NCBI GenBank assembly: GCA_028291305.1
Contig: JAQGII010000263.1
Coordinates: 1-8,352, forward strand
From: Caulobacteraceae bacterium
GTDB taxonomy: Bacteria; Pseudomonadota; Alphaproteobacteria; Caulobacterales; Caulobacteraceae
DNA length: 8,352 nucleotides
Direction of reading: 5' to 3'
A program made the translations under genes and the position numbers. Below the pieces are notes generated by a model. The model had not been told where the DNA came from. It made no database searches and saw only the letters and a list, made by a program, of their open reading frames with translations. Shown here one piece after another: positions 1 to 5,443 of the stretch (position 1 is the stretch's first letter; every line of letters starts with the position of its first letter).

Positions 1-65
1 AAGGCGGTATCGAATCGGCCTGGCAACAGATCGCCAAGCTGCACGCCCGGGCTTCGGCGGCTTAA
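1..65 (+). CDS. C-terminal end of an unidentified enzyme (5' end outside window)
   Basis: Only the last 20 codons and a TAA stop (63-65) are present, read in the frame that begins at base 3. The tail reads GGIESAWQQI followed by AKLHARASAA. The cytochrome c start codon follows after 2 nt, so the two genes are almost certainly cotranscribed and probably translationally coupled. The G-x-IES-A-W pattern is loosely reminiscent of the final helix of FAD-dependent amine oxidases (typically GAIESG-like then RAA), which would fit a cytochrome c and a RidA downstream. Twenty residues are far too few to assign a family, so that is only a hypothesis. Other periplasmic dehydrogenases that use a cytochrome c partner are equally allowed. 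Confidence 0.7.
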   Translation, partial: GGIESAWQQIAKLHARASAA

Positions 66-67
66 GC

Positions 68-463
68 ATGGGGGTCAGAGTTCTTGTCACGGCGGGCGCG
101 TTGATCGGCGCGCTCGCCACGGCCGGCTCCGCCCTCGCTCAGGACGGCGCCGCCCAGTTCGCCCAGAATTGCGCAGCCTGCCACCAACCCATGGGCCAGG
201 GCGTCCCGGGCGCCTTCCCCGCCCTGGCCGGCAACAAGTTCGTGCAGGGCGACCCCAAGGGGCCCGCCTATGTGGTGACGCACGGGCGCGGCGGCATGCC
301 GAACTTCAGCGAAGACCTGTCGGACGCCCAGGTCGCCACCATCCTGAGCTACGTCCGGTCGTCCTGGGGCAACACGGCCGCGCCCCTCGACGCGGCGACC
401 GTCGCAGCGGTCCGCGGGGCGCCCGCGCCCCCCGACACCCAAGCCGGCCTGCCTTTCCACTGA
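68..463 (+). CDS. Small periplasmic class I cytochrome c
   Basis: 131 residues. Residues 1-24 form a Sec signal peptide (hydrophobic core, then ALA before Q25). The mature protein opens with the covalent heme site CAACH at 35-39, where C35 and C38 bind heme and H39 is the proximal ligand. The distal Met ligand is probably M77 in GRGGMPNF. The following SDAQVATILSYVRSSWGN helix is typical of single-heme class I cytochromes such as the electron acceptors of periplasmic dehydrogenases. Its expected role is to carry electrons from a dehydrogenase to the respiratory chain. The gene begins 2 nt after the stop of the preceding gene, which is the likely redox partner, and lacks a good Shine-Dalgarno sequence, consistent with coupling. 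A degraded relative lies at 1128-1343. The heme protein call is firm; the partner is inferred. Confidence 0.95.
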   Translation: MGVRVLVTAGALIGALATAGSALAQDGAAQFAQNCAACHQPMGQGVPGAFPALAGNKFVQGDPKGPAYVVTHGRGGMPNFSEDLSDAQVATILSYVRSSWGNTAAPLDAATVAAVRGAPAPPDTQAGLPFH

Positions 464-468
464 TCGCC

Positions 469-972
469 ATGACGACGGGCCTGGTCGCTCCCAGATCGCG
501 CCCGTCGTCGCTGGTCCTGGCGCTCGCGGCCCTCTCGGTGCTGGGCGCGCCCATGGCCCGCGCGGCCGAGCTTGAGCCCGGCGCCCAGGCGGACCTGCGC
601 CGGGCCCTGGCCATGGTCGGCCCCTCCTCCAGCGAAGAACCCGCCGTGCGCCAGGAACGCCAGGCGCGCGAACCGTCGCCCGGCTTCCTGGCCGGCGCGG
701 CCCTGGGCGCCTGGATCAACGCCGCCGCGCAACTGGATTTCGACCTGAAGAACCCGGCCGCCGCAGGCCCGCCGCACGTCAGCCAACAGGGGGACGATCC
801 CGACGCCATCCTTCAGGACTGTGCCGACGAGAAGGCCGCCTTCGCCCATCTGGAGGAACGCCGCCAGGCGCTCGGCGTGACCGAGGAGCAGGTGATCGCC
901 GCCGCCGGCGCCCAGCACGGCGGCGCCCTGGCCGCGTGGCGGACGAGGCGGCCCGCAGCCGCATGCCGCTGA
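469..972 (+). CDS. Secreted protein of unknown function, probably frameshifted near its 3' end
   Basis: 167 residues from ATG 469, only 5 nt after the cytochrome c stop and without a clear ribosome-binding site, so coupled translation is likely. Residues 1-32 look like a signal peptide (Arg-containing N-region, SLVLALAALSVLGAP core, ARA before A33). The mature part is polar and helical, including DCADEKAAFAHLEERRQALG. I recognise no family. The last 10 codons (RTRRPAAACR) use AGG/CGG-type codons unlike the rest. The other frame continues smoothly after GALAAW as ADEAARSRMPLTCGGQAL with normal codon use. One missing G at the TGG-CGG junction near 936-939 would account for this, so the annotated C-terminus may be an artefact of a mutation or sequencing error. 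The longer reading from GTG/ATG codons before 469 overlaps the cytochrome gene and is rejected. Confidence 0.65.
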   Translation: MTTGLVAPRSRPSSLVLALAALSVLGAPMARAAELEPGAQADLRRALAMVGPSSSEEPAVRQERQAREPSPGFLAGAALGAWINAAAQLDFDLKNPAAAGPPHVSQQGDDPDAILQDCADEKAAFAHLEERRQALGVTEEQVIAAAGAQHGGALAAWRTRRPAAACR

Positions 973-1127
973 CGTGCGGCGGACAGGCGCTGTCAGTCCG
1001 AGAAAGCCGCAGCGGTGGCTACTATTGCGGCAAACCGGACCGGATGCTGCGGCGCGCCCCGGCGCGCGCTTCACGGCGCCGGTCCGATCTCGCTAATGGA
1101 CGCAACAGAACAAGGCGGGGGCCCAGC
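973..1127 (+). other. Spacer between secreted protein and cytochrome remnant
   Basis: This 155-nt stretch has no independent gene. Its first 60 or so bases probably encode the lost C-terminus of the preceding protein in the shifted frame, up to about SGGYYCGKPD. Bases 1052-1067 form a very GC-rich inverted repeat (7-bp arms GCGCGCC and GGCGCGC with 2 nt between) without a T tract, so it is not a convincing terminator. From about 1070 onward codon use deteriorates in every frame. The stretch may be a scar left by the deletion that removed the front half of the second cytochrome gene. Confidence 0.4.
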
Positions 1128-1343
1128 ATGGACGAACGTACGGACGCCGCCGGCCGGATCGCCACCGGGTTCAACGGGCGCGGCGGCATGCCGGCGTTCG
1201 AGGGCCACCTGGACGACGTCGCCCTCTCCGCCATCCTCAGCTCGGCCTGGGGCAATACCGCCGGCCCGGTAGCGCCCGCCGAGGTCGCGGCCATCCGCGC
1301 GGGCGCCGCGGCCGCGCCCCCCAAGAGCACCACCGTCCACTAA
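1128..1343 (+). pseudogene. Remnant of a second cytochrome c lacking the heme-attachment site
   Basis: From ATG 1128 the frame encodes 71 residues ending in STTVH. NGRGGMPAFEGHLDD, then ALSAILS-SAWGNTAGP and VAAIRAGA, align directly with GRGGMPNFSEDLSDA, ATILSYVRSSWGNTAAP and VAAVRGA of the cytochrome at 68-463. The Met ligand motif survives (M21 of the short reading). The signal peptide and CxxCH are absent, and three residues (YVR) are missing before the SWGN motif by an in-frame 9-nt deletion. The two genes share a 19-nt identical stretch over the GRGGMP codons. The frame is open back to 936 and so appears fused to the preceding gene's alternative frame. It is best read as a decayed tandem duplicate. 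A short expressed peptide cannot be excluded because a weak purine-rich stretch precedes ATG 1128. Confidence 0.7.
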
Positions 1344-1356
1344 CCGGACCACCAAA

Positions 1357-1362
1357 AAGGAG
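1357..1362 (+). promoter_or_regulatory. Ribosome-binding site of the RidA-family gene
   Basis: AAGGAG lies 7 nt before ATG 1370. It is the strongest Shine-Dalgarno sequence in the window and indicates independent, efficient translation, in contrast to the poorly signalled upstream genes. Confidence 0.8.
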
Positions 1363-1369
1363 CTGTCCA

Positions 1370-1894
1370 ATGAAGACCCTCGCCCTGCTCGCCGCTTCCG
1401 CCGCGATCGCCACCGCCGGCGCCGGCGCCGCCAACGCCCAGATCGTCCATGTGGGCGACGCCAAGGCCGCTATCGCCTCGGCGGTGTTCGTCCCGGCCGG
1501 TTCGGACACCTTCTACGTCTCCGGCATGACCCCGCCGGTGATCGATCCCGCCGCCCCCAAGGGCACCAAGGCCTCCTACGGCGACACCAAGACCCAGACC
1601 CTCGGCGTCCTGGCCCGCCTGGAAGATGCGCTGAAGGAGCACGGCATGGGCTTCGGCGACGCGGTGATGATGCGCGTCTACCTGGTCGGCGACCCCGACC
1701 TGGGCGGCAAGATGGACTTCGCCGGCATGATGGCCGCCTACACCACCAAGTTCGGCACGGCCGACCAGCCCAACAAGCCCGCCCGCGTCACCATGCAGGT
1801 GGCCTCGCTGGTGGGTCCCGGCCAACTCGTCGAGATCGAGCTGCAGGCCGCCAAGCCGCACATGGCCGCCAAGGCCGCGGCCAAGAAGAAATAG
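1370..1894 (+). CDS. Exported RidA/YjgF/UK114-family protein (putative imine/enamine deaminase)
   Basis: 174 residues. Residues 1-23 form a textbook Sec signal peptide (MKTLALLAASAA core, ANA before Q24), so the protein should act in the periplasm, unlike classical cytosolic RidA. Residues 30-161 form the YjgF/Rid fold. Family landmarks visible include SGMTP (51-55), the TLGVLARLEDALKEHG helix (77-92), MRVYLVG (101-107) and KPARVTMQVASL (136-147). R139 matches the catalytic Arg105 of E. coli RidA, and E155 in VEIEL matches its Glu120, so the imine-hydrolysing apparatus looks intact. A Lys/Ala-rich tail follows residue 162. AAGGAG at 1357-1362 gives 7-nt spacing to ATG 1370. The gene closes the cytochrome cluster and is followed by a terminator. 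It probably detoxifies imines made by an exported amine or amino-acid dehydrogenase. The family is certain; the substrate is unknown. Confidence 0.93.
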   Translation: MKTLALLAASAAIATAGAGAANAQIVHVGDAKAAIASAVFVPAGSDTFYVSGMTPPVIDPAAPKGTKASYGDTKTQTLGVLARLEDALKEHGMGFGDAVMMRVYLVGDPDLGGKMDFAGMMAAYTTKFGTADQPNKPARVTMQVASLVGPGQLVEIELQAAKPHMAAKAAAKKK

Positions 1895-1916
1895 CGCTCG
1901 CGCGCCACGAACGCGG

Positions 1917-1947
1917 AAGGCCCGATCCTCAACCGGTCGGGCCTTTT
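1917..1947 (+). terminator. Rho-independent terminator after the RidA-family gene
   Basis: A perfect 9-bp stem, AAGGCCCGA (1917-1925) with TCGGGCCTT (1937-1945), has an 11-nt loop and ends in a run of four T. It lies 22 nt after the RidA stop and ends the plus-strand redox cluster. Confidence 0.85.
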
Positions 1948-1982
1948 GCGTATGTTCGGATCGGCGAATGCGCCACAACGGC

Positions 1983-2006
1983 AAAAAAGCGCCCGGCTGG
2001 GGCGCT
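1983..2006 (-). terminator. Rho-independent terminator for the minus-strand SWIB unit
   Basis: Read on the minus strand, a 7-bp GC-rich stem (2006-2000 with 1994-1988) and a 5-nt loop are followed directly by a T run (complement of A1983-1988). It lies about 110 nt beyond the SWIB stop and faces the RidA terminator, so the two converging transcripts each have their own stop signal. Confidence 0.8.
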
Positions 2007-2062
2007 GAAGTCTCGCTCGTAAATGCGGCGAGGGGGCGATCCGGCGGCGGATCGCAACGACG

Positions 2063-2102
2063 ACCGAGAGGCTCGAAGCGCGAACGCCGCGAGCCTCTCG
2101 GT
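2063..2102 (-). repeat. Perfect 13-bp inverted repeat in the SWIB 3' untranslated region
   Basis: ACCGAGAGGCTCG (2063-2075) pairs perfectly with CGAGCCTCTCGGT (2090-2102) around a 14-nt spacer that can itself fold as GCG-CGAA-CGC. It starts 12 nt after the SWIB stop codon. No T tract follows on either strand, so on its own it is not a canonical terminator. It may protect the 3' end of the mRNA from exonucleases, act as a first pause site before the terminator at 1983-2006, or be a protein-binding palindrome. Confidence 0.75.
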
Positions 2103-2114
2103 GGCCTTGGAAGA

Positions 2115-2378
2115 CTAGCTCAGGTGCTTGGCGAGGTGCTTGTTCATTTCGAACATGCTGACCGCGTCCTTGCCGCCGAAAACCGGCTTCAGCTTGGCGT
2201 CGGCGAGGATTTCGCGCTTGTTCGCAGGGTTCTGCAGGTTGTTCTTCTTGATGTATTCCCACATCTTGGAAACCACTTCGCCGCGGGCGAGCTTGGCGGA
2301 GCCAACAACGGCCGCCAGTTCGGGCGAGGGTTGCAGGGGCTGCTGCAGAGCGTTCGGCTTTTTCGCGGGTTCGGCCAT
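2115..2378 (-). CDS. Stand-alone SWIB/MDM2-domain protein
   Basis: 87 residues, almost entirely one SWIB domain (about residues 12-87). After a short Lys/Pro-rich leader come LQQPLQPSPELAAVVGSAKL (11-30), ARGEVVSKMWEYIKKNNLQN (31-50), PANKREILADAKLKPVFGGK (51-70) and SMFEMNKHLAKHLS (74-87). These match the conserved order of eukaryotic SWIB/MDM2 domains: L(S)R xEVVKxLWxYIKxNxLQ, then NKRxIxxDxxLKxVFG, then F-M-LxKHL. The protein has no signal peptide, so it is cytoplasmic. Single-domain SWIB proteins occur in several bacterial groups, including alphaproteobacteria and Chlamydia, and are proposed to act in chromosome or topoisomerase biology; the bacterial role is not settled. The start at 2378 is supported by GGGAG 7 nt upstream. 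It lies 91 nt downstream of the GH16 stop on the same strand and ends before two tandem hairpins. Confidence 0.92.
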   Translation of the reverse strand: MAEPAKKPNALQQPLQPSPELAAVVGSAKLARGEVVSKMWEYIKKNNLQNPANKREILADAKLKPVFGGKDAVSMFEMNKHLAKHLS

Positions 2379-2385
2379 CTTGTTT

Positions 2386-2396
2386 CTCCCGTTGGG
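2386..2396 (-). promoter_or_regulatory. Ribosome-binding site of SWIB gene within a shared 11-bp sequence
   Basis: On the minus strand CCCAACGGGAG contains GGGAG with 7-nt spacing to ATG 2378. The identical 11-mer lies over the ribosome-binding site of the GH16 gene (4001-4011). Confidence 0.6.
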
Positions 2397-2469
2397 TGGA
2401 ATCGCTGACGCAGCCTAGCCTCCGCGGAAGGTCCTGTAACCTCCTTCCTGCGCTCCTCGCCGAACGCCC

Positions 2470-3990
2470 TCAAAAGTACCAGCTTGAGTTCCAGTCGAAG
2501 GATGAGGCCGCGGTGTCCACGATGGCGGCGTCGGCGGGCGGCGCAGGCGCCGGCGCCGGTGCGGCGGCCGCAGCCGTGGCGCCCCCCTGGCCGGGCAGGG
2601 CGTAGGCGTGCACATAGTCGATCTGCATGTCGGCCGCCGCCCACCCGTGCGGGTCGCCGCCGAAGCCGCCCACCGCCAGGTTGACGATCATGTACATCGG
2701 CTTGTTCATGTCCGCCGGCGTGGCGGTGTGGAACACTTGGCTGCCATCGACGTACCAGGTCAGGTCGGTAGGGGTCCACATGACGCCGTAGGTATGGAAG
2801 CCGTCGCCGCTGGGTCCCACCAGGACCGGCGAGCCGACCGCCGTGTGCTCGCCGCCGGCCTGGCTGTGCGCCGTGACGAACACCTGGCTGGCGTTGTCGC
2901 CGCGCTCTTCCATCACATCCAACTCCGGCGGCCACGAGCCATCGGCGGGCACCAGCCAGAACGCGGGCCAGGCGCCGGCCTCATGGTCGGGCAGCTTGGC
3001 CCGGATCTCGAAGTAGCCGTAGGTCTGGGAGAACGAGTTCTTGGTCGTCAGCACGCCGGATGTGTAGCCGTAGTTCCAGTTGTCGGGCGACGGGTCGACC
3101 GCCTGGGCGCGGATGGTCAGGACGCCGGGAGCGAAGAAGGCGAACGGCATCTCGTTGAGGTTGTGGTCGGAGGCCCCCTGGAAGTCCGGTCCGACGTAGA
3201 CCTGCTGCTCCCCGTTGCTGGTCAGGGTGTAGCTGCCCAGATTGCCGATCCCTGCCTGGCCATAGTAGTCGGTCCAGACCCCATGGGGATTGGTGGCGCC
3301 GTTCCACAGGTTGAGCGCGTTGAACTCGTCGTCGAACGTCAGGGCGCCGAGCGCTGACTGCGTCACGCCCAGATCGAAGTCGGCCGCGCTCAACTGGCTG
3401 ATCTGGGTGTTGCGGATGACGATGTGGTCGATGAGGTCCTGGATCACCACGTCCGCGCCGACCTGCCTCATGGCCGCCTGCACGTCGCCGAAGGTATGCA
3501 GCGGACTGCCGATCAGGCGCAGCTTGTCGCCCGCATGCCAGTTGTAGATCGCCGCGGTCCCGCCGTCCGCCTGCACCACGAAGGTGTCGTTGCCCGCGCC
3601 GCCGACCAGGACATCGTTCCCGCGCCCGCCGAACAGGGTCATGTTGCGGCCGTCGCCGACCTTGATCAGGTTGTCCAGGTTGTTGCCGGTGGCGGTCAGG
3701 CCGTCGCCGGAGACGGTCAGGTTCTCCACATTGTCGGGCAGGGCGTAGCTCATGAAGGTGGAGACGGTGTCGATGCCTTCGCCCGGCGCCTCCTGCACGG
3801 TGTTGCCGTCGCTGTTCAGATAATAGGTGTCGTCGCCCCGCCCCCCGCGCAGCGTATCGCCGCCCTGGCCATTGAGGATGTCGTTGCCATCCGTGCCGGT
3901 GAGGGTTTCCGCGCTCGGCTGTCCCCACAGTTGAGCCCCGTCCGTTGGCCCCGTTTCCGCAATGGGGTCACCGTTGAATTTTAGATACAT
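2470..3990 (-). CDS. RTX-type calcium-binding protein with glycoside hydrolase family 16 domain (secreted endo-beta-glucanase/glycanase-like)
   Basis: 506 residues. Residues 30-58 and 119-139 carry glycine/aspartate nonapeptide repeats (GTDGNDILNG, LRGGRGDDTYYL, LFGGRGNDVLVGGAGNDTF), which form calcium-binding parallel beta rolls. Residues 140-208 resemble the module that often follows RTX repeats in type I secreted proteins. Residues 215-466 are a complete GH16 fold: WPAFWLVP (341-348), catalytic ELDVME with nucleophile E356, assisting D358 and acid/base E361, then FHTYGVMWTPTDLTWYVDG and MIVNLAVGG. A Pro/Ala linker (472-485) leads to a C-terminus rich in small residues ending SSWYF, as expected of an uncleaved type I secretion signal. 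There is no N-terminal signal peptide. It should hydrolyse beta-1,3/1,4-type glucans, galactans or an exopolysaccharide outside the cell; substrate cannot be read from sequence. Rhizobial ExsH combines the same domains. ATG 3990 is chosen because GGGAG lies 10 nt upstream and upstream codons are not coding-like. Confidence 0.93.
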   Translation of the reverse strand: MYLKFNGDPIAETGPTDGAQLWGQPSAETLTGTDGNDILNGQGGDTLRGGRGDDTYYLNSDGNTVQEAPGEGIDTVSTFMSYALPDNVENLTVSGDGLTATGNNLDNLIKVGDGRNMTLFGGRGNDVLVGGAGNDTFVVQADGGTAAIYNWHAGDKLRLIGSPLHTFGDVQAAMRQVGADVVIQDLIDHIVIRNTQISQLSAADFDLGVTQSALGALTFDDEFNALNLWNGATNPHGVWTDYYGQAGIGNLGSYTLTSNGEQQVYVGPDFQGASDHNLNEMPFAFFAPGVLTIRAQAVDPSPDNWNYGYTSGVLTTKNSFSQTYGYFEIRAKLPDHEAGAWPAFWLVPADGSWPPELDVMEERGDNASQVFVTAHSQAGGEHTAVGSPVLVGPSGDGFHTYGVMWTPTDLTWYVDGSQVFHTATPADMNKPMYMIVNLAVGGFGGDPHGWAAADMQIDYVHAYALPGQGGATAAAAAPAPAPAPPADAAIVDTAASSFDWNSSWYF

Positions 3991-4000
3991 CGTTGAGGAA

Positions 4001-4011
4001 CTCCCGTTGGG
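4001..4011 (-). promoter_or_regulatory. Ribosome-binding site of GH16 gene within a shared 11-bp sequence
   Basis: CCCAACGGGAG on the minus strand puts GGGAG 10 nt before ATG 3990. The same 11-mer covers the SWIB ribosome-binding site at 2386-2396. Confidence 0.5.
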
Positions 4012-4019
4012 CGGCGGGG

Positions 4020-4049
4020 ATTAGGCAAGCTTTGCTTCAAATTCGCCAA
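4020..4049 (-). promoter_or_regulatory. Candidate promoter for the GH16 gene
   Basis: On the minus strand TTGGCG (4049-4044) and CCTAAT (4025-4020) are separated by 18 nt, giving a start about 20 nt before ATG 3990. The 4012-4080 stretch is the most AT-rich part of this divergent spacer. The match is weak and unproven. Confidence 0.3.
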
Positions 4050-4163
4050 GCGTTTCTTCGCGGGTCAGTGCAAAAAGCTTAGCTGCGGCCCGGCATCTGC
4101 ATTGCGCCACAGCGGCGGCCGTCTTGCCGGCGCGCGCTCCGATCGACCGCGGCGCGGCGCGTC

Positions 4164-4191
4164 TTGATATGCGATGCGCAGCGGCCTAGTG
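4164..4191 (+). promoter_or_regulatory. Candidate promoter for the MFS exporter gene
   Basis: TTGATA (4164-4169) and CTAGTG (4186-4191) are 16 nt apart. The -35 element is good and the -10 poor, though close to the GCTA-type -10 of caulobacters. The start would fall near 4198, with the AGGAG ribosome-binding site about 15 nt further on. The rest of the 232-nt divergent spacer (3991-4222) shows no gene. Confidence 0.35.
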
Positions 4192-4212
4192 CCGGTCGCG
4201 TCACGCCCAACC

Positions 4213-4217
4213 AGGAG
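4213..4217 (+). promoter_or_regulatory. Ribosome-binding site deciding a TTG start
   Basis: AGGAG lies 5 nt before TTG 4223 but 17 nt before the first in-frame ATG (4235). Spacing therefore favours the TTG start. Confidence 0.6.
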
Positions 4218-4222
4218 AGCCC

Positions 4223-5413
4223 TTGGACAAGACCATGACCCGTTTCGCGCTCGTGCTGGGGGCCCTGAGCGCGGCCGGGCCGCTGGCGATCGACATGTAC
4301 CTGCCGGCCCTGCCGGCTATCGCCCGCGACCTGCACGCCGGTCAGGGTCATGCCGAGATGAGCCTGATGAGCTTCTTTATCGGCCTGACCATCGGCCAAC
4401 CCATCTACGGGCCCCTGTCCGACCGGCTGGGCCGGCGCCGGCCGATCCTGGCGGGACTGGCCCTCTATATCGCCGCCTCGATCGCCTGTTCCCTGGCGCG
4501 GAGCGTGGATGTGCTGATCGTTGGCCGCGGGCTGCAGGGGCTGGGCGCGGGGGCGGGCATGGCCATCGGCGCGGCGATCGTGCGCGACATCTACGCCGGA
4601 GCCCAGGCGGCGCGGCTCCTGGCCCTGCGCGTGCTGGTGCTGGGGGTCAGCCCGATCCTGGCCCCGATCCTGGGCGCGGCCGTGATCTCCGTGGCGTCGT
4701 GGCGCGACATCTTCTGGTTCGCCGCCGGGTTCGGCGTGCTGTGCGCCGTCCTCACCTTCATGATCCCCGAGACCCGCCCCGAGCACGCCCGCGCGGACAG
4801 CCGCCTGTCCGGCGCGCTCGGCGTCTATCGCCGCCTGCTGGCGGACCGCACCTTCATGGGGGCCGTGCTCACCGCCGCCTGCATGCAGGCGGCCTTCATC
4901 GCCTATATCGCCGGCTCGTCCTTCGTCTTCATGACCATGCTGGGGGCGCCCCCGTGGGTCTACAGCCTGATCTTCGCGGTCAACGCCGTCGGCTTCATCG
5001 GCTGCGCCCAGTTCACGCCCCAGTTGATGCGGCGCTTCCGCCCGGAGCAGCTGATCCTGTTCGCCGCCACGGTGCAGAGCTGCGCCGCCGTTCTGATGCT
5101 GTTGATGGCGCTCGCCCACCACGTCAGCCTGCCGCTGCTGCTGCCGCCGCTGTTCGTCTTCCTGGCCTGCTACGGACTTGTAGGCGGCCCGTCCGCGGTC
5201 CTGGCGCTGCGCGACCACGGGGCGGTCGCCGGCACGGCTGCGGCGCTGATGAGCTTCATGCAGATGGCTTCGGCCGCGTTGGGCGCGGCCCTGATCGCCT
5301 TCCTGGCCAACGGCACGGCCCTGCCTATGACCGGCCTGATGGTCGCCGGCGCCGGCTGCGGCCTGCTGGCCGCCCGCCACGCCTTCACGCGCCGGGTCGC
5401 CCCCGCCGCCTGA
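4223..5413 (+). CDS. MFS drug-resistance exporter, Bcr/CflA family
   Basis: 396 residues, the usual length for the family, with about 12 predicted membrane helices. The first helix has LAIDMYLPALPAIA (21-34), whose acidic D24 and YLPALP are hallmarks of Bcr/CflA proton-coupled exporters. Motif A is GPLSDRLGRRR (63-73) in the loop between helices 2 and 3. Helix 4 has RGLQGLGAGAGMAIGAAIVRD (102-122). The antiporter motif C in helix 5 is LGVSPILAPILGA (140-152), and SWRDIFWF (159-166) closes the first half. It should expel small amphipathic toxins or antibiotics from the cytoplasm in exchange for protons; the substrate is not predictable. It appears monocistronic, diverges from the GH16 gene and is followed by a possible terminator. 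A start at ATG 4235 would shorten it by only four residues. Confidence 0.92.
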   Translation: MDKTMTRFALVLGALSAAGPLAIDMYLPALPAIARDLHAGQGHAEMSLMSFFIGLTIGQPIYGPLSDRLGRRRPILAGLALYIAASIACSLARSVDVLIVGRGLQGLGAGAGMAIGAAIVRDIYAGAQAARLLALRVLVLGVSPILAPILGAAVISVASWRDIFWFAAGFGVLCAVLTFMIPETRPEHARADSRLSGALGVYRRLLADRTFMGAVLTAACMQAAFIAYIAGSSFVFMTMLGAPPWVYSLIFAVNAVGFIGCAQFTPQLMRRFRPEQLILFAATVQSCAAVLMLLMALAHHVSLPLLLPPLFVFLACYGLVGGPSAVLALRDHGAVAGTAAALMSFMQMASAALGAALIAFLANGTALPMTGLMVAGAGCGLLAARHAFTRRVAPAA

Positions 5414-5443
5414 GCCGCGCAACGGCGGCGCCACCCCTTTTTT
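5404..5443 (+). terminator. Possible terminator of the MFS gene
   Basis: CGCCGCC (5404-5410) pairs with GGCGGCG (5424-5430), overlapping the stop codon. A run of six T follows at 5438-5443. The 7-nt gap between stem and T run is longer than ideal, so it is probably a weak terminator. Confidence 0.45.

Noticed and set aside
169..468. N-terminal extension of the secreted unknown protein back to 169
   Set aside because: It overlaps the cytochrome c gene in another frame and is Arg/Pro-rich shadow sequence. The signal peptide begins properly at ATG 469.
936..1343. A single 135-residue gene spanning 936-1343
   Set aside because: It joins a shifted-frame tail of one gene, a non-coding-like middle and a cytochrome remnant. 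The parts are better explained as a frameshift plus a decayed duplicate.
2421..2428. 8-bp palindrome TCCGCGGA upstream of the SWIB gene as an operator
   Set aside because: Short GC palindromes are frequent in DNA of this composition and nothing else supports a binding site.
2608..3357. 249-codon plus-strand open frame across the GH16 gene
   Set aside because: It is a shadow of the minus-strand GH16 coding region, with a Val/Gly/Arg-rich product and no domain.
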